Origin: PALSA-607 sp036510735
GTDB lineage: Bacteria; Actinomycetota; Actinomycetes; Acidothermales; Acidothermaceae
Reading direction: 5' to 3'
NCBI GenBank assembly: GCA_036510735.1
Contig: DATCDK010000225.1
Location: 4,952 to 68,951 of the forward strand
DNA: 64,000 nt
Part shown: in pieces, positions 8,887 to 17,389 of the stretch
Layout: every line of letters begins with the position of its first letter
How positions within the stretch are numbered: position 1 is the first letter of the stretch
Notes under the pieces: model-generated
What the model was told of the DNA's origin: nothing
Seen by the model: the letters and a program-made list of their open reading frames with translations, nothing else
The model's database searches: none
Translations under genes and position numbers: made by a program

Positions 8887-9825
8887 TCAGTGTCGCGCGT
8901 GGGAGCGAGCCTGCTCGACGAGCGCGCGCAGGTCTCCCACCGGGCCGAGGTGTTGGAGCTTGTCGGGATTGATCACTGCGTGAATCGCCTGCACCTGGCC
9001 GTCGGCGATGTCGAGGCTCAGCACGCCGAGGATCAGGCCGTCGTCCGTGGTGAAGATCATGCCCGGCTCGCCATTGACGTTCAGCGGCCTCGAGACCATG
9101 CCCATCTCCGCGCCCAGACCGCCCAGGCCGCGCATGAAGCGGGCGACGTTGACGGCTCCGACGACCGCGCGCGCGACGGCGGGCGCCTTACCGCCGCCGT
9201 CCCCGGTGAAGGTGACGTCAGCGGCGAGCATGGTCTGTAAGCCGGCAACGTCGCCTGACTCGACTGCCGCGAAGAACCGGATGGCAAGTTCGCGCTTCTG
9301 CTCGCGCGATGCTTCGTAGCGCGGTCGTCGCTCGTCGATGTGCTTGCGAGCGCGCACGAGCAGTTGCCGACAATTGCCGGAGCTCTTGCCAACAACGGTC
9401 GCGATCTCGTCGAACTCATACGCGAAAACGTCGCGCAGCAAGAACACTGCGCGCTCGGTCGGCGACAACGTCTCTAGCAGGACGAGAAATGCCGTCGACA
9501 ACGAGTCGGCTATGTCGGCATGTGCTGAGACGTCCGGCATCGGGTCGGTAAGTAGCGGTTCGGGCAACCACATCCCGACGTATGTTTCGCGTTGCACGCG
9601 TGCAGATTTCAAGTGGTCGAGTGAGAGCCGCGTCGCGATCGACGCTAGGTAAGGACGTGTCGAATCGACCACGACGCCATCGTCGATCGCGCGCCCATAG
9701 CGCACGAATGACTCCTGTACGACATCCTCGGCGTCGCTCACGCTGCCGAGCATGCGGTAGGCGATCGAGAAGAGTAACGGACGCAGTTCGGTATACGTGC
9801 GCGCCAGCTCGTCGTCGTCCGACAT
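8887..9825 (-). CDS. sigJ: ECF41-group RNA polymerase sigma factor (SigJ-like) with fused C-terminal regulatory domain
   Basis: This 312-residue sigma factor has sigma region 2 (about 8-75, RPLLFSIAYRMLGS...DVVQESFVRY) and region 4 (about 105-165, LSPTERAVFLLRDVF). They are joined by the WLPEPL linker at 86-91. A SnoaL-like C-terminal domain (about 175-300) contains DGGGK (209-213) and NPDKL (287-291). These three motifs define the ECF41 group, which has no anti-sigma factor and uses the fused domain to control activity. ECF41 genes typically neighbour a carboxymuconolactone decarboxylase, oxidoreductase or epimerase gene; here an epimerase diverges. A matching promoter lies upstream at 9850-9876, implying autoregulation. 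Confidence 0.93.
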   Translation of the reverse strand: MSDDDELARTYTELRPLLFSIAYRMLGSVSDAEDVVQESFVRYGRAIDDGVVVDSTRPYLASIATRLSLDHLKSARVQRETYVGMWLPEPLLTDPMPDVSAHADIADSLSTAFLVLLETLSPTERAVFLLRDVFAYEFDEIATVVGKSSGNCRQLLVRARKHIDERRPRYEASREQKRELAIRFFAAVESGDVAGLQTMLAADVTFTGDGGGKAPAVARAVVGAVNVARFMRGLGGLGAEMGMVSRPLNVNGEPGMIFTTDDGLILGVLSLDIADGQVQAIHAVINPDKLQHLGPVGDLRALVEQARSHARH

Positions 9826-9849
9826 GGTCTACCTCCCTCGCCACCGTAA

Positions 9850-9876
9850 GACGATTTCGCCGGCTCGCCAGTGACA
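9850..9876 (-). promoter_or_regulatory. ECF41-type promoter for the sigma gene
   Basis: Read on the minus strand, TGTCACT (9876-9870), 16 bp, then CGTC (9853-9850) matches the TGTCACA-N16-CGTC consensus reported for ECF41 sigma factors with one mismatch. It lies 24 bp upstream of the sigma ATG at 9825, as expected for autoregulation. Confidence 0.75.
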
Positions 9877-9882
9877 AACCGT

Positions 9883-9909
9883 TGTCACAGGGCCGAATGC
9901 CGCCTCGTC
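9883..9909 (+). promoter_or_regulatory. ECF41-type promoter for the epimerase gene
   Basis: TGTCACA (9883-9889), a 16-bp spacer and CGTC (9906-9909) are an exact match to the published ECF41 promoter pattern. They lie 33 bp upstream of the epimerase ATG (9943). Its -35 element is separated from that of the divergent sigma promoter by only 6 bp. Confidence 0.85.
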
Positions 9910-9942
9910 TCATACGTGGGACTACGAAATCGGAGGCGTGTC

Positions 9943-10851
9943 ATGAGGGTTTTTCTTGCAGGCGCAAGCGGTGCGATCGGACGCCGATTGGTGCCGCTGT
10001 TGGTGTCGACTGGCCACCAGGTCACCGGCACCACGACCACCCCTACCAAGATCGACCAGCTCGCGCGGCTCGGCGCTGATGCGGTGCAACTTGATCTGCT
10101 CGACGCTGCCGCGACGAGGCGCGCGGTCGCTGATGCGAAGCCCGACGTGATCGTGCATCAGGCAACCGCGCTGGCGAACTTGGGAAAGAGCTCGCGCAAT
10201 CTCGGCAAGGCGTTCGCGGCCACGAACCAGCTGCGCACGGTGGGAACGAAGAACCTGCTCGATGCTGCATGGGATGTTGGAGTCGGTCGCTTCGTCGCAC
10301 AGGGTTTCTGTGCGTTCGGGTTCGCACGCGCTGCGCGCTTGGACAGCGACGCGCCAGCCGGTCTGGTCGCTGGCCGTGACGCGATGCGATCACTCGACGA
10401 CGCGGTGCTCGAGCGTGGTGGGGTGGTGCTCAGCTACGGCGGCCTCTACGGACCCGGCACGTCGCTGGCCCGTGACGGAGAACAGACCGCGATGATCCGC
10501 CGGCGGCTGCTGCCGATCATCGGTTCGGGAGACACCATCGTCCAGTTCCTGCACATTGATGACGCTGCGACCGCAACTTTGGCCGCACTCACTCGGGGCG
10601 AAGGTCGCTACGACGTCGTTGACGATGAGCCGGTCGCCTTGCGGGAATGGGTTCCTGCGACGGCATCAATGGTGGGTGCCAAGCCGCCGCGGCATCTCCC
10701 GGTGTGGCTGGCGAAGCTGGTCGGTGGTGACGGCGTGGCGCTGATGACGGTCGAGGCGCCGGCTACCTCGAACGCGCGCGCGAAGGCGGACTTGAGGTGG
10801 AAGCCGGCATACCCCTCATGGCGCGAGGGACTCGCGCTAGAGCTCAGCTGA
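9943..10851 (+). CDS. NAD(P)-dependent epimerase/oxidoreductase, ECF41 partner
   Basis: This 302-residue extended SDR starts at ATG 9943, preceded by a GGAGG-like site (9932 onward). The Rossmann motif is VFLAGASGAIGRRLVP (GxxGxxG). D-LLDAAATRRAV and VIVHQATALANL follow the NAD-dependent epimerase pattern. A YGGLYGPG element lies where the catalytic region ends, while a clear YxxxK is not seen in the expected place. That is common for the atypical epimerases encoded beside ECF41 sigma factors. It is predicted to be transcribed from the ECF41 promoter at 9883-9909; the substrate is unknown. Confidence 0.9.
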   Translation: MRVFLAGASGAIGRRLVPLLVSTGHQVTGTTTTPTKIDQLARLGADAVQLDLLDAAATRRAVADAKPDVIVHQATALANLGKSSRNLGKAFAATNQLRTVGTKNLLDAAWDVGVGRFVAQGFCAFGFARAARLDSDAPAGLVAGRDAMRSLDDAVLERGGVVLSYGGLYGPGTSLARDGEQTAMIRRRLLPIIGSGDTIVQFLHIDDAATATLAALTRGEGRYDVVDDEPVALREWVPATASMVGAKPPRHLPVWLAKLVGGDGVALMTVEAPATSNARAKADLRWKPAYPSWREGLALELS

Positions 10852-11079
10852 TCGTCGTCGGTCCGCTGCTTCGTCGAGGGCTGCGCCGACGCGGGCAGCA
10901 TGCGCGCGAAGTCCACGCGAGGCATACGGGGATCGGCGATCGCGCTGCGCCAGAAATTCGAGCGTGTCCGCAACGCCTTGGGCGTAGGCCTCTTTGCGCA
11001 CATAGCGGGCGATGAGGTTGTGGCGGCACAGCGCGTCGGAGAGTTTGTCCCTGCTGACGATGGCTTCGGATTTCTCCAC
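10837..11079 (-). CDS. Small helical hypothetical protein
   Basis: Eighty residues from GTG 11079, or 100 residues if ATG 11139 (with GGTGGAG about 10 bp upstream) is used. The frame encodes a charged, amphipathic sequence (KLSDALCRHNLIARYVRKEAY, then VADTLEFLAQRDRR) that looks more protein-like than the competing frames. It follows the NhaA-DsbA gene in the same direction and overlaps the end of the convergent epimerase by 15 bp. No domain is recognised, and coding status is only moderately supported. Confidence 0.45.
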   Translation of the reverse strand: MEKSEAIVSRDKLSDALCRHNLIARYVRKEAYAQGVADTLEFLAQRDRRSPYASRGLRAHAARVGAALDEAADRRRSAEL

Positions 11080-11168
11080 GCTTCCACGGTAGCGGCGAAG
11101 GCTGTCGCAGGGAGGCGGGAGAAGCCGGTACCGCCACATGCGCGTGAACTCCACCCGTTCGGCTTGGC

Positions 11169-13043
11169 TTACGCGATCGTTGCGCGGGCGCCCGCGGCCT
11201 TGACCGCGACTTTGAGCGATGCGATGTCGTAGGCGCCGTGGTGGCGGATGCCGTTGATGAAGAACGTGGGCGTCCCCGACACGTTGCTGAGGTCGGCGCT
11301 GTCGACGTCGCTCGCAACCCGAGCGGCGCCGGCATGATGCTTGACGTCGTCGGTGAAGCGGTCGACGTCGAGGCCAAGCTCGCCCGCGTAGCGGATCAGG
11401 TCTCTGAGTCCTAGCGCGTCCTGATGCTGGAACAGTAGGTCGTGCATCTCCCAGAACGCACCCTGTGCATCGGCGGCTTCGGTGGCCTCGGCTGCGAGCT
11501 GCGCGTTTGGATGCACGTCGGTCAGCGGCAGATGCCGCCACACGTAGCGGATATCGCCGAACTCCGACAACAACTCGCGGACGATCGGCTCGGCCTGCCC
11601 GCAATAGGGGCACTCGAGGTCGCCGTACTCGAGCAGCGTCACCAGCGACTCCTGCGGGCCGCGAATGTGGTCGCGCTCCACGTCGACCGGGTCGGCGAGG
11701 TCGACGATTGCCTCCGACCTGCCGAGTAGCGCGATGATGCGCTGCCGCTTGGGCAGCCGTTCGGTAATCCGGAAGAGCACCCAGGTGAAAAATGACGCAA
11801 GAACTGCGGCGGTCAGTACGCCCGCTTTTGCTTGTTGAAGTTGGGTTCCGGTGAACGCGAGGGACGCGATCAGCAAAGAAACGGTGAATCCGATGCCGGC
11901 GATCGTTCCCGCGCCGGCGACCGCAGCCCAGCCGACCGGCGGCCGCAACTTGCGATTCGTGATTGCGGTGACCAGCCACGACATACCCGCGATGCCGATG
12001 GGCTTTCCGAGTACGTAGCCGACGACGATGCCAAGCGTGATTGGCGACTTGAACGCCGTCGACACGAAGTGCCTGCTGATCGGGATTCCGGCATTGGCAA
12101 GCGCGAACAGCGGGACGATGATGTAAGTGGTCCACGGACTAAACCGTTGCTGGAGCCGGTCGTTTGGCGAGATCGCCGCCTCGACGCTGGCCCGCGCTTG
12201 CCGGGCGAGCTGTGCCGTTGGCTGCTCGCGGAATTGCCGGAAACCTTCTGTGGCGAGGTCGAGGGCAGGCCGGCTCGCTGAGTAGGCATAGGTAAGTAAG
12301 CCCAGCACGAGGCCGACGACGACTGGGTCGACGCCAGATTTGAAAAGCGCGAGCCAAATGGCTGCGCCGAACACTGCGTACAACTGCATGCGGTACGGAG
12401 GCTTGAATGCGCGAATCGCGAGTGTGCAGGCGAACAATGCGAGCGCGATGACGAGCGGCATCCAGCGCAGGTGTTTGGTGTACATGGTCGCGATGACTAG
12501 TAGCGCCACGATGTCGTCGACTACGACAACAGTGAGCATGAAAGCTCTTAGCCTGTCAGGAAAACGCGGGCCAACTAGCGCAAGCATCCCGAGGGCGAAC
12601 GCGGTGTCGGTCGACATCACCGTGCCCCACCCGTGCGCGCTGTTGCGGCCGCCGTTGAAAGCGAGATAGATCCCAACCGGCACGATCATGCCGGTGACGC
12701 CGGCAAGTAGTGGCAAGGTCACGCGCTTGCGTTCTCGCAGTTCGCCGATATCGAATTCCCTGCGCGCCTCGAGACCGACGACGAGGAAGAAGAATGTCAT
12801 CAGGCCGGTGTTGACCCAGCCGCGTAGGTCCTGATTCACCGTTCCGTGACCGAACCGGATGGCGAACGTCGTGTCCCAGACCGTGTTGTATGAATGGGCG
12901 TTGAGATTGACCCAGATCAGCGCCGCAATCGTGCTGGCGAGCAGGATCGCCGCGCCGCTGGTCTCACTGCTGGAGAACGTTCGCAACGGCGCCCGGACGT
13001 AGCGATGCCAGGGCGTCAGGTTCTCGGTCTCAGTCTCGGTCAC
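11169..13043 (-). CDS. nhaA: Na+/H+ antiporter NhaA fused to a DsbA-like thioredoxin domain
   Basis: This is a 624-residue fusion. Residues about 15-430 are NhaA with multiple membrane helices: GLMTFFFLVVGLEARRE, then TDTAFALGMLALVG, then VVVVDDIVALLVIA with the Asp pair needed for Na+/H+ exchange. After a short linker, residues about 450-620 form a DsbA/thioredoxin-type domain with LLEYGDLECPYCGQAEP (CPYC at 478-481) and the cis-Pro segment VSGTPTFFING. The start GTG overlaps the amidase stop by 4 bp. Such fusions are known in actinobacteria and presumably link sodium/pH balance to a redox or structural role of the thioredoxin domain. Confidence 0.95.
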   Translation of the reverse strand: MTETETENLTPWHRYVRAPLRTFSSSETSGAAILLASTIAALIWVNLNAHSYNTVWDTTFAIRFGHGTVNQDLRGWVNTGLMTFFFLVVGLEARREFDIGELRERKRVTLPLLAGVTGMIVPVGIYLAFNGGRNSAHGWGTVMSTDTAFALGMLALVGPRFPDRLRAFMLTVVVVDDIVALLVIATMYTKHLRWMPLVIALALFACTLAIRAFKPPYRMQLYAVFGAAIWLALFKSGVDPVVVGLVLGLLTYAYSASRPALDLATEGFRQFREQPTAQLARQARASVEAAISPNDRLQQRFSPWTTYIIVPLFALANAGIPISRHFVSTAFKSPITLGIVVGYVLGKPIGIAGMSWLVTAITNRKLRPPVGWAAVAGAGTIAGIGFTVSLLIASLAFTGTQLQQAKAGVLTAAVLASFFTWVLFRITERLPKRQRIIALLGRSEAIVDLADPVDVERDHIRGPQESLVTLLEYGDLECPYCGQAEPIVRELLSEFGDIRYVWRHLPLTDVHPNAQLAAEATEAADAQGAFWEMHDLLFQHQDALGLRDLIRYAGELGLDVDRFTDDVKHHAGAARVASDVDSADLSNVSGTPTFFINGIRHHGAYDIASLKVAVKAAGARATIA

Positions 13044-14179
13044 CTGGTGAGAAAGGCAGTCAGCCCGGCGGCTATTCCAGCCGCAATGGTCTGGCGATCC
13101 ATCGGGTTGGTGGCAATGGCGGCGTCCCCGCTATTTCTCATGTTGAGACATTCGATGGTGATGACCGGACCATGCGAGAGGTTGATCGTACCGGTGGTTG
13201 TCGTATTGGGGTAATAGCCATTCGCGATGTACGTCGAGTACGGAATTTCCGTGACAGCGTGGAACGTGTCGTGCATCACGGTCGCGAGAATGCGTGATTG
13301 CGGTGCGCCACCGGGATTCACGTTCGGATTGCTCGGCGGCGGTTGCATGACAAAGAATCCGTGACCGCCCGCTGGTCCGCCGTCCGCATGAATCGCGACG
13401 AACGCATTCGCGTGGGCGTCGTTGCCGATCTGCGCACGGGTCGTGATGCAAGGGCCGATGCTCGCGTCATTGGGCCGGGTCAAGATGACGGTTGCGCCCT
13501 CGGCTCGCAAGATGGTGGCCGTGCGATTCGCGACGTCCCAGGTGAATGCGTGCTCGGGATAGCCGGCATTGGTCGACGTGCCCGTCGTGTCGCACGCCTT
13601 GTAGACGCCGTTTCCTGCGTAGACGTTTTTGTTGATCGACGAGCTGTTGTTCAGGTTGTGCCCGGGGTCGAGAACGATGACCTTGCCGGTCAGTTTCTGC
13701 CCGGTCAGCGCCGCTGCTGCGGTGGCCGTCGGGCTAGGCACCTTGATCCCGACTGGGGGCTTGGGCGAGCCGTTTCGCTGGCCCGGAGAACTCGTCGGGC
13801 CGGACGTCGAGGGGCTGGCCTTTGGGGTCGCGCTCGGCGGTGTCGGGGTCGCGCTTGGTGGGGTCGGGCTCGGGGCCAGCGACGGTAGCGCCGGGACCGG
13901 TGAGATGGCCGAGCGAATCGCGGGCTGCTGCGTAGCGGACGAGGCGGCGGAGGATTCGGCGGCTGCCGAGGAGGCTGCGGCTTGGGCTTGGGCAGCTGCG
14001 GACGCCGCCGTGCTCGCGGGGCCGGATCCTGCCGCGACCGAACTGGCCGTCGCTGAGCTCCCGGGGGCCTGATTCAGGTCGGCCGGCTTCGTCGAGGTCT
14101 TGCAGGCCGCCAGCGCCGAGAAGGCCGCAATCGCGATGACGATCTGGGTGCGGCGGGCGGTGCTAGTCCGTCGGGCCAT
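13040..14179 (-). CDS. Lipoprotein N-acetylmuramoyl-L-alanine amidase (Amidase_3)
   Basis: The 379-residue product has a lipobox (FSALAAC, Cys about 26), then a long Ala/Ser/Pro/Thr-rich linker (about 30-160), and an Amidase_3 catalytic domain (about 165-379). Zinc and catalytic residues are visible: His in VLDPGHN, Glu in GYPEHAF, His in VAIHADG, Glu in ITIECLN. It would cleave the lactyl-amide bond of peptidoglycan from outside the membrane. It sits beside ybaB-recR, the position of the Mycobacterium Ami1 (Rv3717) amidase. It is coupled to nhaA through a GTGA overlap, and diverges from ybaB. Confidence 0.92.
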   Translation of the reverse strand: MARRTSTARRTQIVIAIAAFSALAACKTSTKPADLNQAPGSSATASSVAAGSGPASTAASAAAQAQAAASSAAAESSAASSATQQPAIRSAISPVPALPSLAPSPTPPSATPTPPSATPKASPSTSGPTSSPGQRNGSPKPPVGIKVPSPTATAAAALTGQKLTGKVIVLDPGHNLNNSSSINKNVYAGNGVYKACDTTGTSTNAGYPEHAFTWDVANRTATILRAEGATVILTRPNDASIGPCITTRAQIGNDAHANAFVAIHADGGPAGGHGFFVMQPPPSNPNVNPGGAPQSRILATVMHDTFHAVTEIPYSTYIANGYYPNTTTTGTINLSHGPVITIECLNMRNSGDAAIATNPMDRQTIAAGIAAGLTAFLTR

Positions 14180-14301
14180 ACCTCATGCTGCCACGCTCCC
14201 CGCGCGCCGTCCGAAGTGAGCGCCCGCGCCCGCAAGACCGGCAGCGTCACCGCTCCCGCGTAGGCTCGACACGAGCCCCGATCCGACGCAGGAGGGTACG
14301 C

Positions 14302-14646
14302 ATGACGTCAGGCGACTTACCGAGCATGCAAGAACTCTTTCAGCAGGCGTCGCAGATGCAGCAGCAGCTGATGTCGGCCCAGGAGGACCTGGCGCGCGAG
14401 CGGGTCGTGGGCGACGCGGGGGGTGGGCTGGTCAGCGCGACGGTCACGGGGGCGGGCGAACTCGTCGACTTGCGCATCGACCCGAAGGCCGTCGATCCGG
14501 CCGATACCGAGACGTTGGCAGACCTGATTCTGGCCGCCGTCCGCGCTGCGACTGGGCGTGCAGCCGCGTTGCAGGCGGCGAAGCTCGGCCCGCTGGCTCA
14601 AGGACTCGGCGGCCTGTCGGGCGGCCTTCCCGGGCTCGGACTGTAG
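14302..14646 (+). CDS. ybaB: YbaB/EbfC nucleoid-associated protein
   Basis: 114 residues from ATG 14302, with a strong CAGGAGGG ribosome site at 14289-14296. The sequence shows the YbaB pattern: an N-terminal helix rich in Gln (QELFQQASQMQQQL), then a beta sheet (VVGDAGGGLVSATVTGAGELVDLRID, dimer core), and the C-terminal helix with DLILAAVRAA. It ends in a Gly/Leu-rich tail. The family binds DNA as a dimer and is almost always encoded just before recR, as here (3 bp gap). Confidence 0.95.
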   Translation: MTSGDLPSMQELFQQASQMQQQLMSAQEDLARERVVGDAGGGLVSATVTGAGELVDLRIDPKAVDPADTETLADLILAAVRAATGRAAALQAAKLGPLAQGLGGLSGGLPGLGL

Positions 14647-14649
14647 AAC

Positions 14650-15249
14650 GTGTACGAAGGTGTCGTTCAGGACCTCATCGACGAGTTGGGCAAGCTGCCG
14701 AACGTCGGTCCGAAGAGCGCGCAACGCATCGCGTTCTACTTGCTCGCGGCCGACGCGGTCGACGTCAAGCGGCTGGCTCAGGTCCTGCTCGAGGTCAAGG
14801 AAAAGGTCAGGTTCTGCGAGATCTGCGGCAACGTCGCCGAAGAACAGCAGTGCCGGATCTGTCGTGACCCGCGACGCGACCTCACGGTGATCTGCGTTGT
14901 CGAAGAGTCCAAGGACGTCGTGGCGGTAGAGAAGACGCGGGAGTTCCGTGGCCGCTATCACGTGCTCGGCGGCGCCATCAGTCCGATCGAGGGCATCGGC
15001 CCTGATGACCTACGGGTGCGCGAGCTCATGACTAGGCTCGCTGATGGGACCGTGACCGAGCTGATCCTCGCGACCGACCCGAATCTCGAAGGAGAAGCCA
15101 CCGCGACTTACTTGGCGCGGCTTGTGAAGCCGATGGGATTGCGGGTAACCAGGTTGGCGAGTGGGCTGCCGGTCGGCGGAGACCTGGAGTATGCCGACGA
15201 AGTCACGCTCGGTCGTGCGTTCGAGGGGAGGAGACAGATCGATGTCTGA
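14650..15249 (+). CDS. recR: Recombination mediator protein RecR
   Basis: This 199-residue protein starts at GTG 14650. It has a helix-hairpin-helix (LGKLPNVGPKSAQRIAFYLL, about 13-32), a four-Cys zinc finger (C56, C59, C68, C71) and a Toprim domain (about 79-175, ICVVEESKDVVAVE and ATDPNLEGEATA). The C-terminal TRLASGLPVGGDLEYAD block is the Walker-B-like end typical of the family. RecR acts with RecO in loading RecA at gaps. It is co-transcribed with ybaB and with the DUF5063 gene, which overlaps its end by 8 bp. Confidence 0.98.
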   Translation: MYEGVVQDLIDELGKLPNVGPKSAQRIAFYLLAADAVDVKRLAQVLLEVKEKVRFCEICGNVAEEQQCRICRDPRRDLTVICVVEESKDVVAVEKTREFRGRYHVLGGAISPIEGIGPDDLRVRELMTRLADGTVTELILATDPNLEGEATATYLARLVKPMGLRVTRLASGLPVGGDLEYADEVTLGRAFEGRRQIDV

Positions 15250-15793
15250 GCTGGTGGTCGAAGGTCCGTCGGACGATCTCAGCGATTTCGCTGCCGAGAT
15301 CGCGGACCAGGTCGAGAGCTTCGTGATCGCGGTGCGCGAGGTTGCCCGGGGCGCTGAGCCGGGTGGCGCCGTCTCGATGCTGCTCCTCGAGGTGTCGCAG
15401 CTGCTGTTGGCAGGCGGCCGGCTCGGAGCCATCGGTGACGTCGTCCCGACTGAGCGCTGGGAGCCCGACGCGGGTCCCGACCCCGACATCGACGAGTTGC
15501 GCGAGCGCCTCGCCGGGCTGCTCGCGCCCATCGACCGCTACGTCGAGGTGTTCGATCCCTACGAGACGCCGCCGAGCGCCGCCAACTTCGTGCTCTCCGA
15601 CGACCTCGCCGACGTCACCGGCGACCTGCTGCATGGCCTCCAGCACTACCGGGCCGGTCGCCCGATCGAGGCGCTGTGGTGGTGGCAGTTCTCCTACGTC
15701 TCGCACTGGGGTACCCATGCCGGAGCAGCGCTGCGCGCCCTTCAATCCGTCGTTGCCCATGCCAGGCTGGACGTCGAGGGGCTGGCCGGCTAG
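15242..15793 (+). CDS. DUF5063 family protein
   Basis: 183 residues from ATG 15242, within the end of recR, with GGAGG a few bases upstream (about 15226-15233). It is an acidic, helical, cytoplasmic protein. Recognisable family blocks are FAAEIADQVESFVIAVREVA, the acidic centre VFDPYETPP, and WWWQFSYVSHWGTHAGAALRAL near the C-terminus. Position after recR is conserved in actinobacteria (Rv3714c neighbourhood). Function is unknown. Confidence 0.88.
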   Translation: MSELVVEGPSDDLSDFAAEIADQVESFVIAVREVARGAEPGGAVSMLLLEVSQLLLAGGRLGAIGDVVPTERWEPDAGPDPDIDELRERLAGLLAPIDRYVEVFDPYETPPSAANFVLSDDLADVTGDLLHGLQHYRAGRPIEALWWWQFSYVSHWGTHAGAALRALQSVVAHARLDVEGLAG

Positions 15794-15814
15794 GTCAGCG
15801 GCAAGGTCGCGTCG

Positions 15815-16486
15815 ATGAGTCCGTCCAACCAGCGAGCGTTCGCGGTCGTTGGAGCAGTTGTCCTGATCGGCCTGTGCGTCGGGGCGTTCCTCTTTGGCAA
15901 ACACGCGGGCAGCAGGAAGGCTTCGCTGCCTACAGCACCCGCGACGTCGTCTTCGCCGAGCCCGCGGCCGTCCTCACCTTCGACGTCTGCGTCGACGTCA
16001 TCAACGACGTCGACTTCAGCTCCAACGACGGCGTCGGCCGGCGCGATCGCTACGCCGTCCGCGTCGGCTGCTGTTTCGTCCACCGCCGCCGCATCGGTCG
16101 GGCCATCGATCACGATTCCGGTGCAGACCTCCGTGTCGTTGTCGTCCGCCGGGGAGAACCCGGCCGTTTTGGTACCGACGTCTTGCACGATCACCGGCGG
16201 TGTGGCGACTGCGACTGGCACGTTCGACCGCGACTTCTACGCCGAGAGCAATGTCCGTGTCGGTGATGTGGTCGAGCTATACGCGTACTCCGGCCCGGGT
16301 GCAACGACCCCAACCGGGACTCAACTCGCCGACCTCGGCTCGGAAAAGACCGTGCCAGTTAGCGGAACCGGATCGTGGCAGGTCAGCGTTCCGATGGATC
16401 CAGAACTTGGCCAGGCACCCGCGCAATGCCGAGTCGCCGTGCAGTCCACGCACGCGTTCATGGGCGCCGGCGACGCCGGCGGGTAA
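15815..16486 (+). CDS. Membrane-anchored Ser/Thr-rich hypothetical protein
   Basis: 223 residues with one N-terminal transmembrane helix (about 8-28, VVGAVVLIGLCVGAFLFG). A Ser/Thr/Ala/Pro linker of about 75 residues follows, and then a small beta-rich extracellular domain (about 115-223). That domain contains the only two Cys residues outside the helix (SCTITGG and QCRVAV), a probable disulfide. No family is recognised. It follows the DUF5063 gene by 21 bp and converges with a lipoprotein gene. Confidence 0.7.
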   Translation: MSPSNQRAFAVVGAVVLIGLCVGAFLFGKHAGSRKASLPTAPATSSSPSPRPSSPSTSASTSSTTSTSAPTTASAGAIATPSASAAVSSTAAASVGPSITIPVQTSVSLSSAGENPAVLVPTSCTITGGVATATGTFDRDFYAESNVRVGDVVELYAYSGPGATTPTGTQLADLGSEKTVPVSGTGSWQVSVPMDPELGQAPAQCRVAVQSTHAFMGAGDAGG

Positions 16487-16493
16487 AAGCCAT

Positions 16494-17324
16494 TTAGCTG
16501 CTGGTCGCGGGGCTCGCCGGGCTGAGTGGTCCTGCGCTTAGGGGCGCGCCGCTCGACGCGGGCGCGCTACTTGCGGCCGCTGAACTGATCGGTGACGGGG
16601 ACGCGGGGAGCGAAAAGTCGCTCTGCACGGGTGCGGTCGTCAGGGACGTTAACTCGAGCACATTCGAGCGAAATTGCGCGCGGGTGAGCACGCCGGCCGC
16701 ACTGAAGCAGTACGTGCCGGGCGACACCCCGTCGGGCGCTGCGATCAACGCGAAGCAGGACGACGCGGGGATCCCGTTCGCCGCCGGCCGCGGCGCTTCA
16801 GTGGAGACCGTGAGGTCGACACCTTGCGCCAGCGTGTCGAGGGTCGTGGTGAACAGGGCTTGCCCTGATGGGTTGACGTTCGCCGGTACCGGGTCACCTG
16901 GTCCCGCCAACGTCAGGCACGTCGGCGTCCCGTCCGTAGGCAGGTTGCAGGTATAGGTGCCGGTCGGGTCGACCTGGATCACCACGCGCCCGTCGGCCTC
17001 ACTGACATCGAGCCGGGTGCTCGTCGGGGTGCGGTAGGCCTTGATCGTGCTCGCCCGCGGCGGAATGTCGGAGCTGTCGGCGGAGTAGGTCCCGGTGTAT
17101 TGCGCGGCGCGGGCGACCGCGGCGATCGCGGCGAGCTGGGCTGCGGCGCTCGGCCCAGAAGAAGAGGCGAGCAGGGACGGCGGGGGAGGTGCGGCATGCG
17201 AATGGCTGGTGCACCCAGAACCGAGCGCCAAAACCGCCACAACGGCGGCCGCGAGAATCGCGACATTGGCCCGTCCGGGCGACCTGCCGCGCGCGCCTAC
17301 CGCCTCACCCCGCACGAAATCCAC
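16494..17324 (-). CDS. Hypothetical lipoprotein with Ser/Ala-rich C-terminus
   Basis: 276 residues from ATG 17324; GTG 17315 is an alternative. A hydrophobic segment ends in the lipobox LALGSGC (Cys about 38), so the mature protein should be lipid-anchored. Residues about 65-230 form a beta-rich domain with paired Cys residues (YTCNLPTDGTPTC and SSCFAL...YCFSAAG). The tail is Ser/Ala/Pro low complexity. The pattern of a substrate-free LolA-like lipoprotein is possible, but no named family is certain. It diverges from the aspartokinase gene. Confidence 0.7.
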   Translation of the reverse strand: MDFVRGEAVGARGRSPGRANVAILAAAVVAVLALGSGCTSHSHAAPPPPSLLASSSGPSAAAQLAAIAAVARAAQYTGTYSADSSDIPPRASTIKAYRTPTSTRLDVSEADGRVVIQVDPTGTYTCNLPTDGTPTCLTLAGPGDPVPANVNPSGQALFTTTLDTLAQGVDLTVSTEAPRPAANGIPASSCFALIAAPDGVSPGTYCFSAAGVLTRAQFRSNVLELTSLTTAPVQSDFSLPASPSPISSAAASSAPASSGAPLSAGPLSPASPATSS

Positions 17325-17389
17325 AGGGTCAGGCTAACTGGCCCCGGTAGACTTGCTCGCGATCATCCCTGCTGAGGAGTTGTTTGCTC

